Positions 17,399-25,363 of a stretch of DNA of 64,000 nt are shown here, one piece after another. The notes beneath the pieces were generated by a model. The model made no database searches and had not been told where the DNA came from. It saw only the letters and a program-made list of their open reading frames with translations. A program made the translations under genes and the position numbers. Position 1 is the stretch's first letter. Every line of letters begins with the position of its first letter. The stretch covers positions 62,001 through 126,000 of the forward strand of contig CAZGMK010000004.1 of NCBI GenBank assembly GCA_964526835.1. Direction: 5' to 3'. This DNA is from DAOSXA01 sp964526835 (GTDB lineage Bacteria > Zixibacteria > MSB-5A5 > GN15 > FEB-12).

Positions 17399-17607
17399 TC
17401 GATTTCCTCTATGTTGGTTACTCGTGTCTGCGGATACATCATGGTTACCACTGAAGTCACCGCGGCGATCATGGCCGCGTCGGTTGTGGATGCGGCCTGA
17501 GGGAAGACCGAAGTGATTATCTTCATCACCCCCGCGAGAACGCCCAGCACGGTGAAAACTCCGATCAGCGCCGAGATGCACACGTATACCAGTTCAATTG
17601 ACGCCAT
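17395..17607 (-). CDS. oadG: Decarboxylase gamma subunit (OadG-like)
   Basis: This 70-aa protein has one N-terminal membrane helix and a short soluble tail, the layout of the OadG subunit that assembles alpha and beta subunits. The tail reads 'ASTTDAAMIAAVTSVV', resembling the stretch common in these small subunits. GGAG precedes the ATG. It overlaps oadA by 4 nt. The 167-nt gap to birA has an AT-rich stretch (TAGTATTATT) that could hold a separate promoter, but no good -35 is seen. Confidence 0.82.
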   Translation of the reverse strand: MASIELVYVCISALIGVFTVLGVLAGVMKIITSVFPQAASTTDAAMIAAVTSVVTMMYPQTRVTNIEEIE

Positions 17608-17774
17608 AAGCCGTCTCCATCAATAATACTACGAGGCCGGGCGAAGCAATCACGGCTTCGTCGAATTGCCGTCGCGCCACAAAACCATATCGCCTTGTCC
17701 GCCAGAGCCCCGCCAATCTGGGACAACAAAGAGTGAGTATAAGCTGTTCCATTTGCACAATCAAGGCCTTCTGC

Positions 17775-18695
17775 TCAATTTTCGAGCACCACCCGCCCCG
17801 CCGTCACCGGGCGCGAGCGACCCTCAATCAACAACTCCAGGCGGTCCGTGATACCACTGACCACACCACTGGCCAGCACCTGCGACTCACTCCCCGGCCG
17901 GTCGGCCCTGACCTCAACGCGGCGACCAATCACCAGTGAACGTCCGCAGTACTCATCGAGCATCGGTTGATACTGTCCCGCCAGCAACTGCCGGTAGCCG
18001 TCCCGCAGCGACTTGAGCAGACAGCTCAGGGTCGAAGACAGGCTGACTTCGTCGGATACATTCCTGAGGGCTGTCGCCCGGGGCACGAAACGAGTCGGCG
18101 GGATCGACGGATTGCTGAGGACATTGAGGCCAATCCCCAAAACAGCGTCCGTCACCCGATCACCTTCGACTGCCGTATGCGCCAACACACCGCAGACTTT
18201 GGCGCCGTCAATCAGGATGTCGTTCACCCACTTGATATCCGCACGCCCCTTCAAACCCGGTTGAGCCTCGATGGCCCGCAGAGCCGCCACAGCGGCCAGC
18301 ATCATGAAGGCGGAGCCGGCCCACGGCATCACGCAGTTGGGTGAGAAATGCACCGACATATAGATGTTGCCCGGCGGTGAAGCCCAGGCCCGGTCTCGGA
18401 GACCATGAAAGCCGCGGCCCTGACCGGCCAGACAGACCAGGCCATTAGGCAGAGGGACGCCCTTCCTCATCAGGTCAATGAGCGTGTCGTACTGCGATCG
18501 AGCGGCCTGTCCGGCCACGAGGATTGCGGCGAAATCATCCGGTGCCAGATCGGCAACGCTTAGCGATGCATGATCGTAGAGGCTTTCAAGAAGGGCGACG
18601 GGCAGATCGAGGTCGACCCGCGCCCGTGCGTGAAACGAGTGTGTCGAGGGAAACAGGATAGTGGCGGTTTCCACGCTGTCAGTTAGGCAGATCAT
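17775..18695 (-). CDS. birA: Biotin--protein ligase
   Basis: This 306-aa enzyme matches the BirA catalytic domain: GQGRGFHGLRDRAWASPPGN (biotinyl-AMP loop, GRGR-type) and KWVNDILIDGAKVCGVL (KWPND motif with Pro replaced by Val), plus a small C-terminal SH3-like domain. There is no N-terminal helix-turn-helix, so it should not act as a biotin repressor. It lies directly upstream of the oadGAB genes, whose alpha subunit is its obvious substrate. A TTGCCG/TAATAT promoter ends 6 nt before the ATG, implying a leaderless transcript. Confidence 0.88.
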   Translation of the reverse strand: MICLTDSVETATILFPSTHSFHARARVDLDLPVALLESLYDHASLSVADLAPDDFAAILVAGQAARSQYDTLIDLMRKGVPLPNGLVCLAGQGRGFHGLRDRAWASPPGNIYMSVHFSPNCVMPWAGSAFMMLAAVAALRAIEAQPGLKGRADIKWVNDILIDGAKVCGVLAHTAVEGDRVTDAVLGIGLNVLSNPSIPPTRFVPRATALRNVSDEVSLSSTLSCLLKSLRDGYRQLLAGQYQPMLDEYCGRSLVIGRRVEVRADRPGSESQVLASGVVSGITDRLELLIEGRSRPVTAGRVVLEN

Positions 18696-18701
18696 CGATG
18701 C

Positions 18702-18730
18702 ATATTACGTCACGTGGGACACTTCGGCAA
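18702..18730 (-). promoter_or_regulatory. Promoter of birA, placed for a leaderless mRNA
   Basis: On the minus strand TTGCCG (18725-18730) and TAATAT (18702-18707) have a 17-bp spacer. Six bases (GCATCG) separate the -10 box from ATG 18695, so transcription should begin at or next to the start codon. Confidence 0.6.
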
Positions 18731-18911
18731 CCGGTAACCTGCCACCTGGCGACAGCCCGGGCCGGACCGCTAAAGTAGGATTCTCGGTCGACAAGCAGGA
18801 CGAATGCCACCGTTCTCCGACGAGAATAACTGGCTTCGGCACAAAAGCCCCATTACTTTGTTAGCTAATACAGGAACAAGAGAGAGTTTCATATATTGGA
18901 GTCCTGAGGAT

Positions 18912-19850
18912 ATGAAGACAGCGTTAACAAGATTCGCCCTGCTTGCGGCGCTTCTGATCGTTGGAGTGGCGTGGCTATCGTCCGGCTGCGGGCAAAAGAG
19001 AGTCGATGGGAAGTTAACCGTGCTCACAAGCACTGCCATGATAGCCGATCTGACCCGCACTGTGGCCGGTGATCTAGCCGCTGTTGAGACGATTATCCCC
19101 CCCGGAGTCAGTCCACACCTGTTCAAACCGACCGTCAAGGACATCGAGCGCATACGAAATGCCGATCTTGTATTGTACATAGGGCTTGACTTCGAGCATC
19201 AGTTGTCGGCCATGCTCGACACCATGTCGAATGTCCGGGCCGTTGCTCTGGGTTTGGCTGTCCCTCAGTCCGAGTTAATAAGGCCCGACACCAACGCCGT
19301 TGACCCTCATATCTGGATGGATGTCAAGCTCTGGATCCCGGCCGCCGACCATATACACACAGCGCTGGCCGGCGTCGATTCGAGCAACGTCATCTCGTAT
19401 ACCAATAACTCCAGCCGGATGCTCGACAGTCTAATGATCCTGCAGATGGAGATCCAGCGCCTCACCGCTGATGTGCCCGAGGAATACCGCGTGCTCGTGA
19501 CAACCCACGACTGCCTGAGCTACTTCGGCCGCGCATACGGCTTTGAGACGATGTCGATGCGTGACTTTACCGGGGCGGTGCCGGGGCAACCAGGCGCGCG
19601 GGCCCAGCAGGTCGCCGATTATGTGATCGAAAACGATGTCCCGGTCCTCTTCGCTGAGGCAGGGATGCCGGCCGATGACATGGCCGCGGTCCGGGAGGTT
19701 GTGAAGACACGGGCCCAAATGCAGTTCGGCCCCGACGTGGTCAGTCCGCTGTATGTCGACAATGTCGGCAAACGCGAGGCCACCAGCTACCTGTCCATGA
19801 TGCGCCACAACGTCAACACCATAGTCACCGCCCTGCGCAGCCGAGAGTAG
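18912..19850 (+). CDS. Zinc/manganese-type substrate-binding lipoprotein (TroA/ZnuA family)
   Basis: This 312-aa cluster A-I metal-binding protein has the family's ligand positions: PHLFKPT (first His), VDPHIWMD (second His), TTHDCLSYFG (third His) and an acidic loop FAEAGMPADD. There is no His-rich loop. The signal peptide ends in lipobox SSGC. I start at ATG 18912 (GAGGA just upstream); an ORF open from 18804 has no signal before that point. It would capture Zn2+, Mn2+ or Fe2+ for an ABC importer, but no permease or ATPase gene is adjacent, so it is an orphan here. The metal cannot be told from sequence. Confidence 0.85.
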   Translation: MKTALTRFALLAALLIVGVAWLSSGCGQKRVDGKLTVLTSTAMIADLTRTVAGDLAAVETIIPPGVSPHLFKPTVKDIERIRNADLVLYIGLDFEHQLSAMLDTMSNVRAVALGLAVPQSELIRPDTNAVDPHIWMDVKLWIPAADHIHTALAGVDSSNVISYTNNSSRMLDSLMILQMEIQRLTADVPEEYRVLVTTHDCLSYFGRAYGFETMSMRDFTGAVPGQPGARAQQVADYVIENDVPVLFAEAGMPADDMAAVREVVKTRAQMQFGPDVVSPLYVDNVGKREATSYLSMMRHNVNTIVTALRSRE

Positions 19851-19878
19851 CCTCGAATCCGGGAGAACACTTTCCTAC

Positions 19879-20199
19879 GTGAGCTACGAGCCCATGGAAC
19901 AATCCGGGTTTGATCGCGAGCAAGTCCGCCGGTATCTGGAGAAGCTAGTTAAGGCTCCGGTCCAGAGTAAGGTGATTCGATCGTTGACTGTTAATCCACT
20001 ATATCACGGCTCAAGCAAGATGACTGTATCGGTCGGCCAATACGTCGCCAATCTGGAACCCGGGGCGCCACCGGAGCAGGTACTGGCAATCTTTGAATCG
20101 AAATCGTTCATGGTAGTGACGCCGAGCCGCGGTAACATGGATGGCCTCCCCTACTTTTTCACGCGCCAGGAGGTACTCCGGGCGGAATCGGGAGCCTGA
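19879..20199 (+). CDS. Hypothetical 106-aa protein
   Basis: I do not recognise this protein. It starts with GTG 19879 (or ATG 19894), 28 nt after the metal-binding lipoprotein gene, and is probably co-transcribed with it. The sequence is mixed alpha/beta with a basic first helix (REQVRRYLEKLVKAPVQSKV) and no signal peptide or cysteines. The composition is protein-like and the frame is unbroken. It could be a small cytoplasmic accessory protein. It ends 5 nt from the convergent gene. Confidence 0.55.
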   Translation: MSYEPMEQSGFDREQVRRYLEKLVKAPVQSKVIRSLTVNPLYHGSSKMTVSVGQYVANLEPGAPPEQVLAIFESKSFMVVTPSRGNMDGLPYFFTRQEVLRAESGA

Positions 20200-20204
20200 G
20201 GAGC

Positions 20205-21704
20205 TCACCAGCAGGCAGCTTTGCTCACCACGAGGTCGCCCAGAGTGGGGACTCCGGAGGCCACGCACCAGATCGAATCGGAATGGGATGCGTGGTTGTG
20301 CCAGCGAACTAGAACCGGCCCGTCGGTGAGCGCCATGATGTCGGCGGCCAGGCAGTCCCGGTTTCTGACCAGTTGTATTCTGTCCAGGCTGATACCCCAT
20401 TCGATCAGTAGACGCACAATTCCGTCGGAAGCGTGGCCATGGGGAGCAATGATGGTCGCCGACAGACTATCCATCTCATAGGGGTGGACCTCGAACCGAC
20501 TGATCCGTCGCATCATATCACCGACCAGGTCGCTGCCCCGTCCCTGGAGGCCCCAACGTGTCAGCCGATCGGTGTTGGCCCGATCGGTGGGTCCCAGGTG
20601 GGCAAGTGCCGCAAATCGCCCGGGATAGCTCAGGGCAACGGCGGTACAGGTGGCCACGCCTCCGGTGAAGAGTGCATCCCCGGGCTTCGCCAGGGCGAAT
20701 TCATGCATATCGACTTTGATCGGCGACAATTCTGAGCCGTTTTCGGTGGGTGGGGTTCTGAGTCCGGTGGTCAGGATACTCGCTCTCCAACTGTCGGGAG
20801 CTTGCTGGAATATCCTGTCGAGCACCTCCGATTGGTCCATTTCAGCAACGATGACCCACTTACAGCCGAGGGCTTGCAACGGTTCATATGCGCTGAAGAC
20901 CGGTACCCCGCGATAGTCCTCAATCGCCGCCCTTCCCTCATCACCGGCCAGCGCCCGGACCACTGCATCGGTGGAAACTCTGTGTCGCAGGATTGTCCCC
21001 TCGCCGCAGAAGCGGGAATTACTGAGCATGAGACTATCCTGATCCACCAGGTACACCTCACCGGTGCGACCAAGACCCTCGTAGTCGGTGAGAATGGCAT
21101 TGAGGCTGTTGATGGCCTGCTGGAACACCAGCCAGCCGCAATATCGAGCACCTTTCAGGATCGGTACCAGGTGAAATGCCGCCGGCTCACTCGACGGCCG
21201 GTAGTACTCGAAGCCCACAAATGAGGGCCTGGGCGCACTGTGGAGGCGTTCCCTCAACTGGGAGCCGGGTGCAGCCTGAATTAAACTGGATCGATAATCC
21301 GACTCCTGGCGTATTGAGTGGAAAACAAACCCGGTGGTGTCAACAAGCAGCATATCATAAAAGACTCCGTACTTCTCAACGAAGTGGTGGTCCAGCGCGG
21401 TCTGCAGCTGAGGATTCGCCTCGCCCAGCGTCTGATTGTCGGTAAGCTCCTGGATGCGGCTAAACCAATCGCTGAGCGTACTGTCTTCGCCAGCCCGCAA
21501 AGCTATCTGGTGCAGCGACTTGAGATGAGAGGCGACTTCTTCTCGACGATCGCTCAGGACCTTCTCCAGGCCCTTCCAGATGTCGTCGGCGACTTCGCAT
21601 GAGTTGCGATGGTTCTCGCATCCCGCCAGCACAGCCAGCAGCAACAGAACGAGAATCATATTTGCCAAGTCGTTGAGTGTGGCCCTGGTCGCCTCTTTGC
21701 ACAT
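20205..21704 (-). CDS. Lipoprotein with Cache-like sensor and CheD-like domain
   Basis: This 499-aa protein has a lipoprotein signal (lipobox LAGC near residue 29). Residues about 40-300 read as a double-Cache sensor: helical start, then YDMLLVDTTGFVFHS and GEVYLVDQDSLMLSNSRF, ending YRGVPVFSAYEPLQALGCKWVIVAEMD as in chemoreceptor sensor domains. From about 335 the sequence resembles CheD: 'KPGDALFTGGVATCTAVAL...AALAHLGP', placing Thr347, Cys353 and His369 at CheD-like triad spacing, then 'EWGISLDRIQLVRNRDCLAADI...GPVLVRW'. CheD is normally a cytoplasmic receptor glutamine deamidase, so an exported, lipid-anchored version is unusual. The Cache call is fairly secure; the CheD-like call is a motif-level inference. 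Confidence 0.6.
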   Translation of the reverse strand: MCKEATRATLNDLANMILVLLLLAVLAGCENHRNSCEVADDIWKGLEKVLSDRREEVASHLKSLHQIALRAGEDSTLSDWFSRIQELTDNQTLGEANPQLQTALDHHFVEKYGVFYDMLLVDTTGFVFHSIRQESDYRSSLIQAAPGSQLRERLHSAPRPSFVGFEYYRPSSEPAAFHLVPILKGARYCGWLVFQQAINSLNAILTDYEGLGRTGEVYLVDQDSLMLSNSRFCGEGTILRHRVSTDAVVRALAGDEGRAAIEDYRGVPVFSAYEPLQALGCKWVIVAEMDQSEVLDRIFQQAPDSWRASILTTGLRTPPTENGSELSPIKVDMHEFALAKPGDALFTGGVATCTAVALSYPGRFAALAHLGPTDRANTDRLTRWGLQGRGSDLVGDMMRRISRFEVHPYEMDSLSATIIAPHGHASDGIVRLLIEWGISLDRIQLVRNRDCLAADIMALTDGPVLVRWHNHASHSDSIWCVASGVPTLGDLVVSKAACW

Positions 21705-21907
21705 GCCGATTATCCTGAGCAGCCCTTGTCAACGTGTAACTCTGGGGTCCTCATCAACTTGTATCGACCCACCCGCTGCTGCCTTTTAGGTCTGGTTGAA
21801 CTAATCCGCCGCCTCACCGTAGTGCGTTATCGCCTGCGTCCAGGCTGCGCTGCCATTCTGTCTAGGATCACCATTCGGCCAATGAATAAGCGGACTGCCC
21901 GAAAGAT

Positions 21908-22055
21908 AATCTCAAGCCCGAACTCTGAGATTTAGCGATAATTCACTTGAAACTTAACGAATAGTTGCTTTGTTTAACCAACGCACGTCAGAAGGGCTGC
22001 CTATGCCCTGGTACCACCGAGCGGCGGATCACCCAATCCCGCCGCTCTCTTTTTT
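21908..22055 (+). ncRNA. Candidate small RNA ending in a strong rho-independent terminator
   Basis: A textbook terminator lies at 22019-22055: stem GAGCGGCGG / CCGCCGCTC (22019-22027, 22039-22047), 11-nt loop, then TCTTTTTT. No plus-strand gene ends nearby, because the preceding 300 nt are opposite or upstream of a minus-strand gene start. Further hairpins precede it: AATCTCA / TGAGATT (21908-21914, 21926-21932) and GGGC / GCCC near 21994. This suggests a short untranslated transcript or leader. The TGGTACC just before the terminator recalls a T-box, but no synthetase follows. Confidence 0.4.
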
Positions 22056-22313
22056 GGGGCGCGGTTGAAACTCGGGTCCCGTAATCCGGGACGAGGGGGA
22101 CGATGCTTGCAAAGAGATGCCTCAACCGCTATATTCGGGACCAATGGCTCGATCTTGACGCTCATGAGGATCAGGGACTTGCGGGATTATCTTCCCGTTG
22201 CCGTGCCCTGAGTGCAGCCCCATGATGTGAAATCGCGGCCGGCGGAACTGTCATGGCCACACTCTTGACGGTCCTGTCAGGAAACGACCATTGGCGCTTG
22301 TGGGTGACTCAGC

Positions 22314-22460
22314 ATGATCAACGTATTTTTCTGGATAGTCGTAGTCGTAGCAGCGCTGGTTGCCTTGCTCATTGTCATCTGGGCGCTTCTGGAGCTGCTC
22401 GGGCTCGTTCGCTGGGTATTTCCGGCCAACCGGGATGATGAGGCGGGGCCGTTCAAATAG
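22314..22460 (+). CDS. Small single-span membrane protein (48 aa)
   Basis: An ATG-started 48-codon frame encodes one long hydrophobic helix (about residues 4-34, Val/Leu/Ala/Ile-rich) followed by a charged tail (FPANRDDEAGPFK). The regular helix-then-polar layout is unlike random sequence here. The ribosome-binding site is weak (GGTGAC). It stands alone in the gap upstream of lon. I do not recognise a family. Confidence 0.4.
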   Translation: MINVFFWIVVVVAALVALLIVIWALLELLGLVRWVFPANRDDEAGPFK

Positions 22461-22924
22461 ATTCGGAAGTATCCCGAGGGTACCGGAGCGAGCTACCGCG
22501 AAAGAAAAGACAGGTTCACGGTGAGACTGGTTCACGGCGCCATGTTCTGGATCCGCCCGCACGGGGCTTGTTGATAGGCCTCGGTTGGCCCATAGAAACG
22601 CCGCGGAGACCAGCGCCGGGGCTATGCGAGACAGGCCGTATGGCCGCGTAAAGGGCAGCCCAGAGTCGGTCGACCAACCGCACCGAAGCGGGTCAATCAT
22701 GGCCTATGGCTTCTTCAACAGGCCGCACGGGTCGGGGGTTGGCATTGGCCTGCGGCATCGACCGAGGCCCGGCCCAATCCGGAACGACCGCTCCGGAAGG
22801 GTGTTGAAATTACATACCAACAAGCAGCCGCACGGGAATTTGTGCTTGTCCCGCCATAGCAGAGCGGCTTAAACTGCAGGTCACAGAACCAGTGTGAGAG
22901 CATAACAGTAGCGACGAGGCAATC
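22461..22924. other. Intergenic region upstream of lon
   Basis: About 460 nt show no recognisable gene. Open frames on both strands (for example 22251-22700 minus and 22585-22872 plus) are Arg/Pro/Gly-rich shadow-type translations. The lon promoter should lie here, but I see no clear sigma-70 or heat-shock (CIRCE, HAIR) element. Confidence 0.4.
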
Positions 22925-25363
22925 GTGACTGACATTACCGATACAGACAAACCGACTCAATCAGAGACCGATGTTCTGGCGATCCTGCCTCTCAAGGGCA
23001 CGGTGGTCTTTCCCTATCTCGTGGTGCCACTGATGATTCAGGACGCCGAGCAGACCCGACTGCTCGATGACGCCCTCATGCGCGGCGCCCGGATCGGCCT
23101 GTTTCTCCAGAAGGACCCCGATCTAGATCACCCCGGCCCGGATGATCTCTACGAGTACGGCACCTCCGGCAACATCCTGAAGATGCTTCGATTCCCTGAT
23201 GGGACGGTTCGATTTCTGATTCAGGGGCTGGGGCGTATCCGCATCAGGGAGTTCACCTCGGAGTCGCCCTACCTGATGGCGCGGGTGGAGGAGCTCGAAG
23301 AGAAGGTGGCGCCCTCGGTGAAAGTCGAGGCTCTCGAGCGTAACCTTCTGGAGAAAGTCAAGGTCCTGGTTGAACTGGCTCCCTACCTGACCGAGGAATT
23401 CCAGGTTTCGGCCATGAATCAGGACTCTCCCGGCAAGTTGGCCGACTTCATCGCCAGCGGTCTGAATATACCCATCGAGAAGAAACAGGAAATACTGGCC
23501 GATCTCGATGTGCAGCATCGCATGACCGAGATATTCAGGATTTTGAATAAGGAGATCGAGGTCCTGGAGGTCTCCAAGAAGATTCAGGCCCAGGCCGCCA
23601 GCGAATTGGGCAAATCGCAGCGGGATTATATTCTGCGCGAACAGATGAAGGCCATCAAGCGCGAACTTGGCGACGGCGACGAGGTCAACGAGGTCGACGA
23701 ATTCAGTCGCAGAATCAAGGAAGCCGATATGCCCGAGGCGGCCGAGAAAGCGGCCAGAAAAGAGCTCGACCGCCTGTCGCACATGCCGCCCTCCTCGGCC
23801 GAGTATACTGTGGCGCGGACCTATCTCGACTGGCTGGTCTCGCTTCCCTGGAATGTCTCGACCGAGGATAAGCTCGATCTGCGGCGGGCCAAGCGCGTTC
23901 TGGATGAAGACCACCACGATCTGGAGAAGGTCAAGGACCGTATTCTCGAACAACTGGCGGTCCGCAAATTGAAGGAGGATGTTAAGGGGCCGATCCTGTG
24001 CTTTGTCGGTCCGCCTGGAGTCGGCAAGACCTCCCTGGGCAGGTCGATCGCGCGCGCGGTGGGACGTGAGTTTGGGCGCGTGTCTCTCGGCGGCATGCGA
24101 GACGAGGCCGAAATCCGCGGGCACCGTCGCACCTACATAGGCGCCATGCCGGGACGCATCATCCAGATGATCAAGCGTTGCGGTTCCAGAAACCCGGTTA
24201 TCATGCTCGATGAAGTCGATAAGCTCGGCAGCGACTTCCGCGGTGATCCGGCCTCGGCACTCTTGGAGGTTCTTGACCCGGAACAGAACGACACCTTTTC
24301 CGATCACTATCTCGAACTGCCTTTCGACCTTTCGCAGATCATGTTCATTACGACCGCCAACTGGCTCGAGCCGATTCCGGCGGTGCTGCGGGATCGGATG
24401 GAGGTAATCCGTCTGCCCGGCTACACGGATATCGAGAAACTGGCTATCGCGCGGAACCATCTTATTCCCAAGCAGCTCGAGAACCATGGCCTCAATCAGA
24501 AGAAACTCGAGATCACCGACGATGCCGTCAAGGAGATCATCGACGGCTACACCCGCGAGGCCGGCCTTCGTAACCTTGAGCGGGAAATCGCCTCGGTGGC
24601 CCGGAAGGCAGCGCGGCGGGTGGCCTCGGGTCACAAGCGCAAGATCAGAGTCGACGCCAAGGCGGTCGCCCGATTGCTGGGTCCGAAAAAATTCACTCGC
24701 GAGGTTCTCTCCCGCCTGGGACAGGTCGGCGTGGTCCCGGGTCTTGCTTACACTGCGGCCGGCGGCGAGATTCTGTTTATCGAGGCGACCTCAATGCCCG
24801 GCAAGTCGAGCCTGACTCTCACCGGGCACCTGGGCGACGTCATGAAAGAATCGGCCCAGGCGGCGCTTTCGTTCCTGCGGTCTAACAGCAAGGACCTGAT
24901 GATCGAGCCTGAGGCCTTCGAAGATACCGAGGTACACATCCATGTCCCTTCAGGGGCGACTCCCAAGGATGGCCCGTCGGCCGGTATCGCCATGCTTGTG
25001 GCACTGGCTTCGCTGTTTACCGGCAAACCGGTCAAGCCCTGCCTGGCCATGACCGGAGAAATCACTCTTCGCGGCCAGTTGTTGCCGATTGGCGGGCTAA
25101 AGGAGAAGTTACTCGCCGCCTACCGGGCCGGGGTCGACACGGTTATCCTCCCGGAGGACAACCGCAAGGACACCTCCGAATTGCCGGACGAGATCAAGAA
25201 GAACGTCAGAGTGAAGTTCTTCTCGGATGCTTTGCCGGCGATCGAGTTCGCTCTCGAAAAGAAGAGCGCCGTTAAGTCCAGGAAGAAATCGGGTAGTTGC
25301 AAGCCGGAAAAGCGCAAGTCGGCCACTCGCAAGACAAAGAAACAGGAGCCGCCATCAGCATGA
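22925..25363 (+). CDS. lon: ATP-dependent protease Lon
   Basis: This 812-aa LonA-type protease has an N-terminal substrate-binding domain (residues about 15-210), a coiled-coil region, an AAA+ module with Walker A GPPGVGKTS near 365 and Walker B IMLDEVDK, and a C-terminal Ser-Lys peptidase domain with catalytic DGPSAGIAM near 684. It degrades misfolded and regulatory proteins in the cytoplasm. Start GTG 22925 has GAGG 5 nt upstream. The last 35 residues form an unusual Lys/Arg-rich tail beyond the normal Lon end. The stop overlaps the ATG of nnr (ATGA). Confidence 0.96.
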   Translation: MTDITDTDKPTQSETDVLAILPLKGTVVFPYLVVPLMIQDAEQTRLLDDALMRGARIGLFLQKDPDLDHPGPDDLYEYGTSGNILKMLRFPDGTVRFLIQGLGRIRIREFTSESPYLMARVEELEEKVAPSVKVEALERNLLEKVKVLVELAPYLTEEFQVSAMNQDSPGKLADFIASGLNIPIEKKQEILADLDVQHRMTEIFRILNKEIEVLEVSKKIQAQAASELGKSQRDYILREQMKAIKRELGDGDEVNEVDEFSRRIKEADMPEAAEKAARKELDRLSHMPPSSAEYTVARTYLDWLVSLPWNVSTEDKLDLRRAKRVLDEDHHDLEKVKDRILEQLAVRKLKEDVKGPILCFVGPPGVGKTSLGRSIARAVGREFGRVSLGGMRDEAEIRGHRRTYIGAMPGRIIQMIKRCGSRNPVIMLDEVDKLGSDFRGDPASALLEVLDPEQNDTFSDHYLELPFDLSQIMFITTANWLEPIPAVLRDRMEVIRLPGYTDIEKLAIARNHLIPKQLENHGLNQKKLEITDDAVKEIIDGYTREAGLRNLEREIASVARKAARRVASGHKRKIRVDAKAVARLLGPKKFTREVLSRLGQVGVVPGLAYTAAGGEILFIEATSMPGKSSLTLTGHLGDVMKESAQAALSFLRSNSKDLMIEPEAFEDTEVHIHVPSGATPKDGPSAGIAMLVALASLFTGKPVKPCLAMTGEITLRGQLLPIGGLKEKLLAAYRAGVDTVILPEDNRKDTSELPDEIKKNVRVKFFSDALPAIEFALEKKSAVKSRKKSGSCKPEKRKSATRKTKKQEPPSA

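Noticed and set aside
22005..22055. T-box riboswitch, suggested by TGGTACC just before a terminator
   Set aside because: The flanking T-box bases, a specifier-loop stem and a downstream synthetase or amino-acid gene are all absent.
22251..22700. 149-aa minus-strand frame upstream of lon
   Set aside because: The composition is shadow-like and it opposes the more convincing small membrane-protein frame.
23123..24634. Minus-strand 503-aa open frame
   Set aside because: It lies entirely opposite the Lon coding sequence; long antisense frames are common in this GC-rich, codon-biased DNA.
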